64,000 nucleotides of DNA from Tethya wilhelma (GCA_964030475.1 CAXIPT010000002.1:454138-518137), one strand, 5' to 3'. Shown: positions 34,313-45,874, counted from the stretch's first letter. Notes: generated by a model not told the origin, from the sequence alone. Made by a program: numbers and translations.

Positions 34313-34316
34313 TTAA

Positions 34317-36561
34317 GTAACCATCCAATCACAAATTGTCAAGGTCGTGCATTCGAGACATAAAGATTTTGTTAGAAAACATACATCAAGGGTCAAAGGT
34401 GTTTAAAGTTGTGGACGAGCGATATTACAGAACATTTCTCAAGTATTCAAGACATCTTGCTAAGCTCATGAAGAGGAAATGACAGCTCTTTTGGAGGAGA
34501 TAAAAGCTAGGAGAACAAGAAAATGGACACGATTATAGTTTACTGTAAAATATTTGACAGTTGTACTAAGACTTAGCTTAATGCTTTTAGAGTCGGCTGG
34601 GGGTAATGAAATTACTAAACCAATTGGTGTCAGGGACTTGGTTGGGACACAACTATTAGTGACAACATGCCAAGAGCATTACACACAGATGTAGAAAAGT
34701 CTGTCCATGTTTGCATGTCTTGATGATGAATACATGCAGGATCAAATGTGGAGAGCCTCGATACCCTGTAGTGGCAGCTGAGCATAGTCCTCGTGTTTTG
34801 GTAAGTAGTAACAAGACATTTGAAATTGGTGATCACAATTTTTCAAATTCTCCATAATCCTGAGTGTTTCTTTGTTGGTAGATATATCTGTGATAGCATT
34901 GATGGTTCATGTACATGGAAGGAAAAAAAAATTCATGAAAAGAAGTGCAAAGGTGGAAAACACAATACCAGATGGCTTGGGCTATATATAATTACAGCAA
35001 TACTAGGAAAAGGGCTATTTGAGATAAAAAAGGAGAAAAGAATGAAGGAAGTGCTTTACATAATATTTATACATGTAGATAATCAATCAAGTTAATGGAT
35101 TTCACTTAAAGCGCTGCCCACAAAACCTTGTTGACATCAACATGAAGAAAGAGAATAACCCAGAGTCATACATGAAATCTGCTAACTAGATGTATTATGC
35201 AAGCACATAACACTATTATTATAACTGTTACTAATAGTAAAATTTAATGTTAAGGCCAAGGTAAACTTTTTGCAGTGAAACACTGCTCAAACTCTAATGA
35301 AATTCCCAACTAGAACAGGTGGATACTGATTACTTAAAAGACAAAATGAAATGGAAATCAGAATCAGAAAAGTCCATTCAGATCATTTTATGTTGGTGGA
35401 TATCATTACGCAATTTTGCTAATAAATTCTCGTCTATGAACATGTACTATACAATTATATGATAGCATTAAAACTACACCAAACAAAGATACATTTTAGC
35501 AAGCTTGAACCATGCATTTTGATGGGCAATGATGAAAATGTACTGAATGTGCAATTTAAGTAATGAATGTGCAATTACAGTAATCTGCTGATAGTTGCAG
35601 CATCTATAATTATACTGTTGCTATGGCAATTGATATATGTATAATGGCACAGTTCCTTGCCAGCTAATAAAACCTCATTTGACGTTCTACTGTATTTTGT
35701 TTCTAAGGCCACCTGTGTACAACATCTGCCATACTATAACCCTATGTACAGACGTAATGTATTGTGCGCTTGTCAACAAAATGTCACGCATTTTATTTTT
35801 GGTTACAAAACAGCACTTATACACAGTGACACAGTTTCTTTAAAAACTACTTAATTCGTAACAATAGTCCGACTGTTAACCAATTCAAGAATATGTAAAA
35901 TTTGTTCTAGCGTAGATCGACAGAAAATGAGGTGGAGCCAAAGCTGCCGCTACAAGAAGAAAGACAAAGACACTGTTGACCATGTGTAGTGTTTGTTGTG
36001 GTGAGTTTGTTGAAGAAGAGACTGACCAAGTTAAGATGTGAATCCAGTGTGATTAGTGCAAAAGATAGGGATGGGATCATTTAGACGGTGTTAGAATATA
36101 TTGGAATACAGATTGAGCCTGAACAGTTTTATAGAAGTTTTATTTTGTTATGGCCCGGATTGATCCACCCAAGTGATATATTACGTCAATTTGTGTAAAC
36201 TGTTTATACCGTTGGGTTTGCAAGCAGTTGCTTCAGCTAATAGAAAAGCCGGTTGCATGAATGTTCAAACTATGATGGTGAGAAATTTAAGTTTTCTTGC
36301 TTAATGAATTCTCCTGGCAAGCTGGATATCTTTGGGCATAATGGTGACACAAATAGCATGGATGCATAACACAAAAGTTAGTGTCCTCTAACAGTTCAAA
36401 AAGTAGTCCTCGCCTAGCTTCTTGGAGAGCAGCAACTACACTGGAAACCTCAGGTCACTTTTAAAGTCTTAGGTGCTTCCTTGAGCCTTTCCTATCTCAT
36501 AGAATTATGGTGCGTCTTCAATCAGAGTGTTATTATATTTATATTCTTCCTTCTCTTGCAG
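34317..36561. other. Mostly gene-free stretch
   Basis: Frames at 34820-35095 and 35637-35854 are unassigned. A pyrimidine-rich tract at 36530-36561 ends in the acceptor used by the helicase exon. Confidence 0.45.
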
Positions 36562-39275
36562 TATTTGGTCAATAATCCGAAACAGTTATTTCAGTTCACT
36601 CATCTTGTTCTGGATGAAGTTCATGAACGAACAACTGATTCTGAGTTCCTCTTGTTGGTCTAAGTGAAGTCCTTGAAGGTGCACAGTCTATGCCAGAATG
36701 GCTGATCAGGGGAAGAACAGTGCTGATCCCTAAAGAGGGGTGCACTGGTAAACCTGAATAGTCCCGGACCATCACCTGCCTTAACACCACCTACAAAATG
36801 TTCACGGGAATAATAGCCTAGATCCTCCTCAAGCACTCCTTGGAATGTGGGGCATTCCCAGAGGAGCAGAAGGCCCTGAGAAAGGTAGAAGGGGTTGCTT
36901 GGATGCACTCGTGATAGACTGCTTGGCAACACAGGAAGCCTCTACAAACAGGAATAACATCTCTGTTTGTTGGATATATTTCCGAAAGGCTTATGATTTG
37001 GTACCACACCAACTTGTGAAAGATATGCTGAAAGCAATCAGAGTCCCAAGGAACCTTAGAAAGGCAATCTCGGGCCTCATTACTGCATGGGAGACTGCCA
37101 TTGCTGCACAAGTTAGGACAGCAATCTAGCTCCAGCACAAGCTCAAGGAAATTGGTGCCAAAACGATCCTTGAAGCGGCCGAATATGTGGTGTGAAAGTA
37201 TGACCTAGAGGTCAACCTAGTTGGAGCTCATGATGCCAGTGTACCGAGGAGGAAAATCACCTCGGACCTCAAGAAAGCACAACTCAGGACTCTAAGAGAC
37301 AAGCTGGAAACAAAAAGTCATACACGGAGAGTTCTACAAACAATCCCTCAGGGGGGACTGTGACAGAAAGCAGTCATTTACATGGTTGTTGGAAGGCCGC
37401 CTACAAGCCCAAACGAAATCCCTCATAGTGGCAGCACAAGATGGGGTGCTGCACACCAAGGTATATCAGACCCGTGTCTTGAAGTGGGATATGGACACGG
37501 CATGCACGGGGTGCGAAGAGGCCCAAGAAACCATTGGGCACATCCTATCCTCATATCCGCAATACAAATGGGGTATACACATGAATAGGCAGGCACGACC
37601 AAGTGCTCTTTCAGCTTGTATAAGCTATGGCTCTTAACCTTGAATTGGAGATCCCGAGAAAGTTGAGGGCTCCAGGGGGCACAGTGAGGAGTGGAGTAAT
37701 GGGCACAAAAGAAAAGGGGCTCATAATAGACCAATGCATCCCAACCCTTTGTTGGATGAGGGAGAGAAACCAGATCTTGTAGTCAAACTCTCCATTCAAA
37801 GACGAATAGTGATATTTGAAGTGGCTGTAGCATGGGACCCACTCGTGAAGCAGGGGGAAACCGAGAAACAAAGAAAATACCAAAAACTCGCTGCTGATCT
37901 AGCCAACCAGTTCAAAGGTTTCCAAGTAGTGGTCGTCCCAGTATTGGAGATATGAGATTAATATGCAGGTTGACGAGTTATCTAAACAAATCGAACTTAT
38001 TTAAAGGAAACAACATTTTCTCCCTCATCAAAGAAACGCAGAGAGAGGCCCTGTGTGGTACCGTCAGGATCATCAGGAGACACTTTGCCTCACAAAGTAA
38101 GCTACATGGAAAGATCACTGCAAATCCTAACCCTTATCCCTTCAACGATAGAACTCCCACTAAAAAAACTTCGAACAGTTACAGCCCCAGACACGATTCC
38201 CATAGTTCTTACCAAGGGGGAGCTAATGACAGACTACTAGGTCTTATTCAGTGAGACCCTGCCTACTCCAAACCACCGTATCCGACACCATGACTCCTGC
38301 AAGGACCCTGGGGGGCTTGGGACACAGTGCCTGAGGCCACCAGTGCCGGTGTCATTGGAAGCTATGGCCGGATCCCTTGCGACCCCGTACACCAAACCCG
38401 TCTGGACGTATAGCCCATTGGGCAGGTTAAGTTTTGAACCAATTGCCCCAACAAATGCAATCAGTTCGGTCTCACCTCCAGGGCTGCGACCAATGAGGGC
38501 TGTGAGGGTGAGTCCAGAAACTATACACCCGGTCAGCAAGTTTGCCAGCCGGGGCCGCCTCAAGTTCCCGATGCTATAAAATGTTAAAAGTTTTCTACCA
38601 TGGTCCGACAGCATGCCGGCAGGTCAGGATCATCAGGCTAGCAGGCTTGAGCAGAGCACCCCCCTGGCCATCCTCGGATTCATCTTTAACACCAAAGTGT
38701 GTTATTCTTTCAAGGTGAGGAATGGAGGTAACCGTTTGGTCACCTTTCTGCCGTATAACAGCTAATATCCGTCCATTTGATACAGCAGTGTCACCCTCTT
38801 AGCCCTCGACACATCAAATGCCGAAGCTGGATGCCAGATTGGTGACTAAGAAGTTGATGCTTGACGGTTGGCTTGGTCATGTTGTTTTAATGTCTGCCAC
38901 TGTGGATTATGACATGTATAGTAACTAACCAACCATACTTTGTTGGCACAATATTATATTCTGTGCAAAGATTGTTTCTCACTGACATTTGCGGTGACCA
39001 AAGTACAACCCTCCGTTCTCGTATCAGCCACCTGATATCATGTTTAGGGACACAAGATCGATGCTGTCAAATTGTTCCACTCAAAAGTTAAAATCGAAGC
39101 AAAGCTTTTACAGGTTGCAGCACTTTGTGCACTTGCTTATGGAAAGACGGGGGAATCAGTTGTGATCTTTCTCCCAGGATTAGCAGAAATTAATTCTGTC
39201 TACTCAATTTTAGAGAGCCAACAGCAGACTGAGTACATAGCAGTAGATTTACAGGCTGTCTTCAGAAAATTTTAA
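36562..39275 (+). pseudogene. DEAH-box RNA helicase (TDRD9/spindle-E-like), interrupted
   Basis: After the acceptor TTCTCTTGCAG the exon reads YLVNNPKQLFQFTHLVLDEVHERTTDSEFLLLV. This holds the Walker B/DExH box (motif II) of a DEAH-type helicase. Past a ~2.2-kb R2-like insertion it resumes in frame as TKKLMLDGW..HVVLMSATVDYD (38845-38910), with the SAT box of motif III. Further decayed exon-like sequence ends in AALCALAYGKTGESVVIFLPGLAEINSVYSIL (39108-39220), motif IV. Such enzymes unwind RNA; the TDRD9/spindle-E type acts in piRNA silencing. The subfamily is inferred from THLVLDEVHER..FLLLV and FLPGLAEI and is uncertain. Motif I was not found. The gene copy is destroyed by the insertion and stops. 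Confidence 0.7.
36665..38838 (+). mobile_element. R2-like non-LTR retrotransposon, copy B, inserted in the helicase exon
   Basis: It reads MPEWLIRGRTVLIPKEGC (RT start, 36690), then ECGAFPEEQKALRK and ISVCWIYFRKAYDLVPHQLVKDML (36960-37030). It then jumps by internal deletion near 37100 to QLQHKLKEIGAKTILEAAEYVV. The zinc-binding region CTGCEEAQETIGHILSSY (37500-37550) has tyrosine in place of the last cysteine. The restriction-like nuclease core is KPDLVVKLSIQRRIVIFEVAVAWD (37770-37840), with the PD...E-x-A layout. The end GTVRIIRRHFA is followed by a ~750-bp 3' UTR. TTGGTCTAAG at the left and TTGGTGACTAAG at the right edge are an imperfect target duplication. Confidence 0.85.
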
Positions 39276-39489
39276 GAGAAAATTGAAATTCTTTGAGAGC
39301 CTGGAGCAAAGGGATGTCCCTCCACCATTGCTGTGGATAGCAGATGATTTGGTTCAATTCTTGCAGTAAACGCATCCCCACTTGCAAGCCTGAACTCCTA
39401 TATTACTTTCTGTTTGTAAAGCAAAAACTTTCTCACGTGAGTGTGTTGATGTGTACTTTGAAGATTTAGAGAGCATGCTCCAAGATACT
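39276..39489. other. Unassigned sequence after the helicase remnant
   Basis: No further helicase motif was recognised. Stops occur in all frames. Confidence 0.4.
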
Positions 39490-39720
39490 GCATGGTTTAT
39501 TGAATACTCTGCTCTGTACTTCAACATGGATGAAACCGCAAAAAGCAGAGCAAAACTATTCATCTGTGTGGAGACAAGAATGTTCTTTCAGTTTTATGCG
39601 GATCAAAGGCTCAGATCATTATGATCACTTGTGTCAGTGCCACAGGACAGGTGTTTCCACCACATATTGTTTGGAAACAAAAAACAACGGCTCCTGAAAT
39701 GGTGACTAGAGAAATCAGAA
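39490..39720 (+). pseudogene. Pogo-type transposase fragment, N-terminal DDE part
   Basis: ALYFNMDETAKSRAK holds the first catalytic aspartate (DET). One frame change later comes LCGDKNVLSVLCGSKAQIIMITCVSATGQVFPPHIVW, the strand that follows it. It stops being recognisable at TAPEMVTREIRTHYI near 39730. Confidence 0.75.
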
Positions 39721-39724
39721 CTCA

Positions 39725-40400
39725 TTATATATGATTTGTTTTGTTAGGGATTTATTACTGCTGTTTACTAACTTTGTTGGGTCGGGTCTTGAGATGTGGT
39801 TTGTATGTTATTACTACTTTGGTGACATAGTGCAGACTGTTAACCACTGATCATAATTATAATATGCTTCTGTGGATATTCTGGTTTTCTTTTGTGGTGT
39901 ATCCATGCAGTTTTACACATTTTTGGGTAGCTTAGTATATAAGGAGACTGTGTAAGAACGTATTGGGTAGGTAAAAGAAATAAAAGTTTGAGTTACTCAG
40001 CTTATGCATAGTGACCTTCGGCCAGTCTATCACATATTTGGTGGCAGCGATGGGATACCCATTAGTGGAACAGTTGTTTTCCAGAGCCCATCAGTGAACA
40101 GTGCATTCATAAGTTGAGGTCAGGAAAAAGCTACATAAGTAGTAGTATGAGTGACACAGAAGAGACAGTAGCACCAAGCAAAGAGACTGAGCAGGGTGCA
40201 GGCTACAAAAACAGAACCAGGTGCTATAGCGGCAGATACGACAGGTCTTGCGCGGATGGTCCAATTGTTATTGGAAGATCGCAGACGTCAAAATAAGGAA
40301 CTTGCCAGGCAGCGGCGATTGCGGGAACTAGAAAAAGCTAAGAGGAAAGAGGAGTTAATTTGTCATTGGTGGATGCTGGCTAATATAGAACTATGAGACT
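39725..40400 (+). mobile_element. Gypsy-type LTR retrotransposon 5' end: LTR, primer site, gag start
   Basis: The region before 40036 looks like an LTR, with TATATAAG at 39936 and AATAAA at 39979. A TTTGGTGGCAGCGATGGGAT primer-binding-like site follows at 40037-40056, a form common in invertebrate Ty3/Gypsy elements. A gag-like start ATGAGTGACACAGAAGAG lies at 40147. After a frame change it reads GAIAADTTGLARMVQLLLEDRRRQNKELARQRR, a charged coiled coil usual at gag N-termini. Nothing of protease, RT or a 3' LTR is present. The LTR's left edge is not defined. Confidence 0.65.
39936..39943 (+). promoter_or_regulatory. Putative TATA box of the gypsy-type LTR
   Basis: TATATAAG lies about 45 bases before the AATAAA signal, in the usual U3-R order. 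Confidence 0.45.
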
Positions 40401-40529
40401 TCTGTTAAACTAAACAACATGATATAAATAACTTTGTTAACAATAGATCAAGACTAAATCAAGTTGTGATGTCTAATAAAAAGTTTCTGACGACAGTATC
40501 AGTAGCTGTCCACTAAAAAAACTGCCTAA

Positions 40530-40965
40530 TATATCACACACTTATAGGTATGACATCTCAAATCACTGTAATTGGATGTACTGCATGGACAAAATATTCT
40601 ACCATTTATCATTTTTTTGTAGACAAACAACTGAATATTTTGTGGACAAAAGATAAAAAGGTTCTTGTTATGCACTTAGTGACAAACGATAAGTGGATCA
40701 AGAGTTGTTCTATTTTTGGCTGAAAGATCACTTCTTCACAAATGCTGTTCCACAACTACCCATACTTCTGTTGCTAGATGGCCACATCTCACACTTTGAA
40801 CTAACTAGCATTAAATTTGCAACAAAAAACAATGTTACTATCTTTTGTCTGCCTACTGCTCACTAGTGTCAACCACTCGACTGCAGCCTGTTTGGCCAGT
40901 TGAAGAAGCACTGCATGGCAGAGGCTTGTCATGAGTGGTTGGAATGCTCTTGCAAGAGATGAATC
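40530..40965 (+). pseudogene. Pogo-type transposase fragment, second copy, catalytic D2 region
   Basis: MTSQITVIGC begins the overlap with the 39.5-kb copy, followed by DKQLNILWTKD. After a stop the reading is DQELFYFWLKDHFFTN and then LPILLLLDGHISHFE, with the second catalytic aspartate (LLDGH). Then come FATKNNVTIFCLP and, one frame over, QPLDCSLFGQLKKH. Because it overlaps the first fragment, it is a separate insertion, not the other half of one element. Confidence 0.75.
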
Positions 40966-41535
40966 TATAACGACTGTACGTATAAATAATGATAATTTTA
41001 ACAGAAAAGTATGTCTGTTGTGCAACCATGAATACGTACATAATAAAATCTGAATCTATCTGGTAAGGGGTAGACAAGCATGCTGATTTCTTTGATGATC
41101 TTCAGTTTTTACACACCTACTATTGTGTGATATACGCAAGTGGCCGATAATAGAAGATAGTAAGAATGAATGGCAGGCAATGATGGAATAGCATGGATAA
41201 AATTAAATTTGAGGGAGTACAAAGTCAACTACTACTATCTCAATTAGCATTCTATGCACAATCAGTAGCCTTTTCGATATTACTCTATTTTTAGATGACA
41301 ATATTGGTTTACAGGCACGAGTTCAAAGAAGCTATCATCTACATGAGGTCAAATAGCCTTTTCGAACTTGTGCCTGACATTGGGAGGGTTTCGTTAGGTT
41401 TGGGATTGTTTGAATTTTCATGTCATAGACATTATATAGTCACAGGTGATAGCTTATGCTTCGATCAGTATGTTTTGGCATGAACTTGTCGTATGTTATT
41501 ATTCTTACAACTCAGATCCTCCCATTGGTCGGCAC
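40966..41535. other. Gene-free stretch
   Basis: Short frames only, none recognised. Confidence 0.45.
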
Positions 41536-42530
41536 ATGGCGACTCCTCCACTTAGCAAGCGGGCCCGTCTTTCTTCACCTCTTTTTGTATCACCAAGACG
41601 TGCACACTCAATAAATCAGGATGCACAAAGTACATCCTTTCCTTGGTCAACTGCTGTACCAGATCGTATTGCGAAATTGTTTGAGTCGTATGCGAAGTCG
41701 CGGAATACACGACCCGAATTCGTATTTACGACTGCTATTACTACAATAGCTGCAGTTATGGGGACCCAGAGTCTACGTCAAGATCCAGGAGGAATATCCC
41801 AAACATATTAACATCTTTATAATAATCATGGCCGAACCAGGAGCTGAGAAAACCCAGGCTTTTCACAGTGCCATCATTGACCCTCTCAAGTCCATGGATG
41901 AACCCATGGACTATATGTTAATCAATGATTTTACACGAAGAGGTCTCTTCAGACATCTCCCATGAAGAAACTGGAGAGAGACAAGTATTCTGTCAGCTAT
42001 ATGACTCTGGCCATTGGACAAGTACAGTTGGTATGCGTTGTGATTTTACGTGCGATGTAAATAATGATGCACATTATAATTGTTGTGGTTCAACTCACAC
42101 TTAACAGTGTTGTTCTCATACATGCATCCATGCATGCAATACTGTGTATTTGTAAACTTGCGATAAATCACATATTAACTACCTTCTAACAGGCTACTAT
42201 ATTATTTATGTAGGTTCTCAGGAAAAGCAAGGTGGGAAGAAAGAGGTAGATGTGGCGTCCCTATGCATTTCTGGCTTTTTCAGCCAGGGCCATTTGTTCA
42301 AAGGATCCTGCCAGCCCTTTTGGACTCGAATGATGGCTTTTTTGAACGACTTTTGCTGTGCTCGCCAACACCTCATCTTCTCTAATCTTCTTCATCTTCT
42401 CTCTGAAAAGGAGGTTGATCAAGGGTGTCAGGAGAATCGATCCTATTCGCTGACTAGTCTGACTCCCGTTTACGAAAAGGTTGCTGTATATGATTATAGC
42501 AGCACTAGGAAAATGACAGTTTTGAGTTAA
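41536..42530 (+). pseudogene. DUF3987-type (primase/helicase-like ATPase) ORF, decayed
   Basis: A likely start at ATG 41536 gives MATPPLSKRARLSSPLFVSP, then VPDRIAKLFESYAKSRNTRPEFVFTTAITTIAAVMG (41650-41765). After a frame change it reads VYVKIQEEYPKHINIFI and MAEPGAEKTQAFHSAIIDPLKS (41830-41890). The P-loop is damaged: PGAEKT instead of PGAGKT. LINDFTRRGLFRHL follows, and after another frame change ETGERQVFCQLYDSGHWTS. Past ~200 bp of intron-like sequence comes VDVASLCISGFFSQG and LTPVYEKVAVYD. DUF3987 proteins in prokaryotes are plasmid and virus primase-helicases. The animal copies are repetitive and of unknown job. Confidence 0.6.
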
Positions 42531-42903
42531 AACATGAGAAAGGAAAAAAGGTCTTACAGAATTAATAATCTTGAATTTAAAAGTGTCTACAATAAAGTGC
42601 TGTAACATGCTATTTATTCAATGTCACGTAGATAATCGATTTGAGTTAACAAATTTCACTTAAAGTGCTTCAGCTTGTGCATGAATGAAATAAAGTAAGA
42701 ATTTTTTTTTAAATATGAAATCAAAATTTTGGCATTAATTAAGGTCCATAAACACAGCTACAAATTGCATACTTGTGTTCTTTGCTAGTTTTATAGCACT
42801 AAGTCTTGTTGGTAAGACTCTCAGTCAGTCAGTGAGCAAATTTGCATCATTCCTGCCAAAACAATAGCAAAGGCACAAAAATGAGCATTTAAAAAATGGT
42901 TCT
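42531..42903. other. Gene-free stretch
   Basis: AT-rich; only short frames. Confidence 0.5.
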
Positions 42904-44480
42904 TTGAAATGTAACTATATATACCAAAAGGACAAATGTATGCTAAATGATTCAAATGAACCAGAAGTCTCTAAGAAATGTACACATATTGAATACTATT
43001 CTAATCCTTGGGGTTCTTATCGAAAACCAGTGCTACTAAAAAATATTAGAAGTCAATCTGGGAAAAAGTTTCTTTACCTCAAACTTTCTTTCTGTTACAC
43101 ACCTTCGGCTAACTCGCTCTCCATCATGCTTCCCCGCTTGTGTTAGTTCCTTGATCATTGAAAGGAATAAAATATAAATCCAGGACTTATTTCTGATATT
43201 ATGATCCATTCGATCACATAGACTATTGTCCTCTGTGGTAGACAAAACACTCCATTGCATGGTCACTGCTATTCCTCTTTGGATAAAGAGAAAGATATGT
43301 CAGCTCCACATGAACACTTTTGGGCTCTACTAAAATTTAAGGTTTCATCTGGTGACGCAGTGTTGAAGGATCACCTAGACAAAACATCGGGTGATGCATG
43401 GATAAGATTTGATGGACTTCTAAAAGCTTCATTCTTGTTTGGTTTGCTTAAATCTAACACTAAACATTGATTGGTTTGAGCTATACAAGTATGTAAAGCA
43501 CAGCATTGGAGCTATATATGTACATGGTTATAATTAACAGCCCGACACATGAGGTTTAAAAACTGTTTATGTTATACTATTTGGGTTAATGTCTGAGCCA
43601 AACAAACTAGAGAATGTTAATCAATATCTCTCTCCACTGCTCAATGATCTGAAAGAATTAAGTGTTGAAGTAAGCATAAATCGAGAGATCGTTAGGGCTA
43701 GGTTATCCTGCATTGCTAATGATGTTCCAGCAGCAAGAAAGATATGTGGGTTTGCTAGTCATAACGCAAGGGTTAGGCTGCTCTCGGTATTCCCTACTGA
43801 AAAGTTTGGAGAATCTGCAAACTATTCGGAATATGTAAAATCTAGGCAACAACGCAATAATGCATACATAAGGGAATCAGGATTAAAACATGTTTAAGCT
43901 AAATCAGTTAATGCCAGAGAACAACTTGTGAGAGAAAACCGAGATTATTATACTTGCAAGCATTGCACAAAATACAGTAATAGATCCTGTGCATAACTTG
44001 TTTCTAGAATTGCTAATTAAGCATATGCTAGAGACCTGGAAAGAATCTAACACTTTAACAAAACCACATTTTCTTAAAGTCCAAAGCTGAGTAGACAACA
44101 TCAAAGTCCTGTAGAATGTTTGAAGGATACCAGGGAAAACTTTTCATGGATTTAGTAAATTTACTGCCGATGGATGGAAAGTTTGGACTGTTATTTACTC
44201 TGTTTTTTGTCTTATTGCATACTTCCTATGGAACACTTGTGCCTTATACACTAGCAAAGTACTGACATCGAATACAACAGACCTAGCACATCGCCTTATT
44301 TCATTTAGTCAATTAGCAGAATCACTCATGACCAAAATTTTGCACACATACAGCTAATATTATGCATATGCATTGTCATTTTGGAAATACTTCAGATTAT
44401 GGACCAGCGCACTCATTTTGACTATTTACGCTCAAAACATATAATGGTATTCTTGGGAACATAGTCACAAGTTTTTGTTA
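42904..44480 (+). pseudogene. Tnp2-type (EnSpm/CACTA-like) transposase, decayed
   Basis: The first frame (42904-43146) reads KCTHIEYYSNPWGSYRKPVLLK, then SQSGKKFLYLKLSFCYTPSANSL. After a foreign ~210-bp block comes a 102-codon frame (43589-43897): LENVNQYLSPLLNDLKELS, EIVRARLSCIANDVPAARKICGF, NARVRLLSVFP, NYSEYVKSRQQ. Broken frames continue with IDPVHNLFLELLIKHMLETWKES, FTADGWKVWTVIYSVFCLI and, near 44390, DYGPAHSFW..FTLKTYNGILG. This matches the order 'D.PA.RK.CGF', 'DPMHN.FLG.AKH', 'W..W...YS', 'YGP...FW.F..ERYNG.LG' of animal Tnp2-type transposases. Many stops show that it is dead. CACTA termini were not located. Confidence 0.7.
43255..43470 (+). pseudogene. hAT/ZMYM1-like transposase fragment
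   Basis: HEHFWALLKFKVSSGDAVLKDHLDKTSGDAW resembles the 'GNF.ALL.FR..AGD..L..HL..AP.NA' segment of ZMYM1-type hAT transposases. It lies between the two halves of the Tnp2-type gene. Confidence 0.5.
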
Positions 44481-44892
44481 CTAAAATAGGATGAAATAGC
44501 AGAATAATTATGTCCATTTTGTGTACACACACACACAAGTAGCTAAGTTAAACATTGTTAATTACAAAGTTACAGTAATACTGCCAAGCACAATATGAGA
44601 ATGCTGTTTGCTTGAAGGTGAGAAGATATTGTGAGAACTATTGACTTGAGAAAGGCAGAGTTTAGTGAAAACTCGAGCCATATTGGAAAGAAAGCATCTC
44701 TTGCAGTTTTTGATGACATCTTGTCCCACAACAACCACATCATAGTACCAAATTCTCTAAGGAAAGAGATACTTTGAAGTGATTAATGTAGGTCATGAAG
44801 GTATAGAGAGGAACCATTTGAGAATCAAGTCTTCTGTATGATGGCCTAAGCATCAATGCAAAAGTCAGGTAATATGCTGAGAGCTGCCCAGA
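44481..44892. other. Gene-free stretch
   Basis: No recognisable coding content or repeat. Confidence 0.45.
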
Positions 44893-45838
44893 GTGCACAA
44901 AAAGAGCAGATCCAAGGAGCTGCTGATTGGCTCCCTCTTGCCAGTTACAAATGATCTTTCATGGTCTGAGCATTACAAAAAAATCTTGTCAAAAGCCTAT
45001 GGCTCACTCCACCTAGTTAGACAGACCCTTCCAACATCTGAAATGGTCTACCTAAAGAAAATGCTCTATTTTTCTCTTATTCGATCACACCAAACTTATT
45101 GCTCTCCGTTGTGGAGACCTCGCTTCCATAAGGACATCAGTAATATTGAAAGAGTACAAAGAAGAGCAACTATAGGTATATACTGAATGATTCTCAATCT
45201 AATTACAAAGACAGGCTTCTCGCTTTCAATTTGCTACCATTGATGTACTGGTATGACCTTCAGGACTTGATGTTCTGGTTAAATGCTTCAAAGATTCAGA
45301 AGACAATATGAACATCCATAAGTACATCACGTTTGTTACATCAAACACCAGGTCAGCTCAGCTACCAGAAACCAGCTCAAACTAAGCTTTAATAGAACAT
45401 TCACCACTCAGCACTTCTATTTCAATAGAGTTGTCAGATTATGGAACAAAATACCACCCAACATCATGGACTTGTCATTAACAATTGAAACTATAAAAGC
45501 TCGTCTCAATAAACATCTCTGGACTAACTTTACTGCAAACTTTGATCCAGACAGAATTTGTACCTACCATGCAGCTCGTCTGCCCATGTTCTTCTAATCG
45601 CCTCTACTAGTAATCATTGGTTGTTCACATTGTTGTTTTTGTTGTGTCGACAATGTTGTTCATGTTTTGTTCTCACCATTTGTCTCACTATGTATAATGT
45701 ATATACTTTTCAAATTTAATAGCTGTTCCTGAAGTGGATCAGACTATCAGGGACTGACCTAAAACAAGAAAACCATTATACCACTAATAATTAAGTTATT
45801 TTCTATACCCACCATCACAACTCAATTGTTCAGTCACT

Positions 45839-45872
<34 letters not shown>
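44893..45872 (+). mobile_element. Non-LTR retrotransposon 3' part with (AAT)n tail, copy 2
   Basis: The first frame (44893-45186) reads LLPVTNDLSWSEHYKKILSKA, then LHLVRQTLP, KKMLYFSLIRSHQTYCSPLWRP and DISNIERVQRRAT. This is the RT palm end and thumb of CR1/Jockey-type elements. Later frames give LPLMYWYDLQDLMF, FYFNRVVRLWNKIPPNIMDLS and ETIKARLNKHLWTNFTANFD. A ~250-bp 3' UTR precedes the (AAT)n tail at 45838-45872. The C-terminal part parallels the copy at 10268-10880. Frames are broken. Confidence 0.8.

Positions 45873-45874
<2 letters not shown>

Noticed and set aside
36481..36561. Helicase motif I (GKT) upstream of the DEVH exon
   Set aside because: Searched by eye over about 35900-36560. 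No G-x-GKT-like codons were found in a consistent frame.
39490..40965. One pogo transposase split by a gypsy LTR insertion
   Set aside because: The 39.5-kb and 40.5-kb fragments both contain the same 'QI..I.C' strand, so they overlap and must be two copies.
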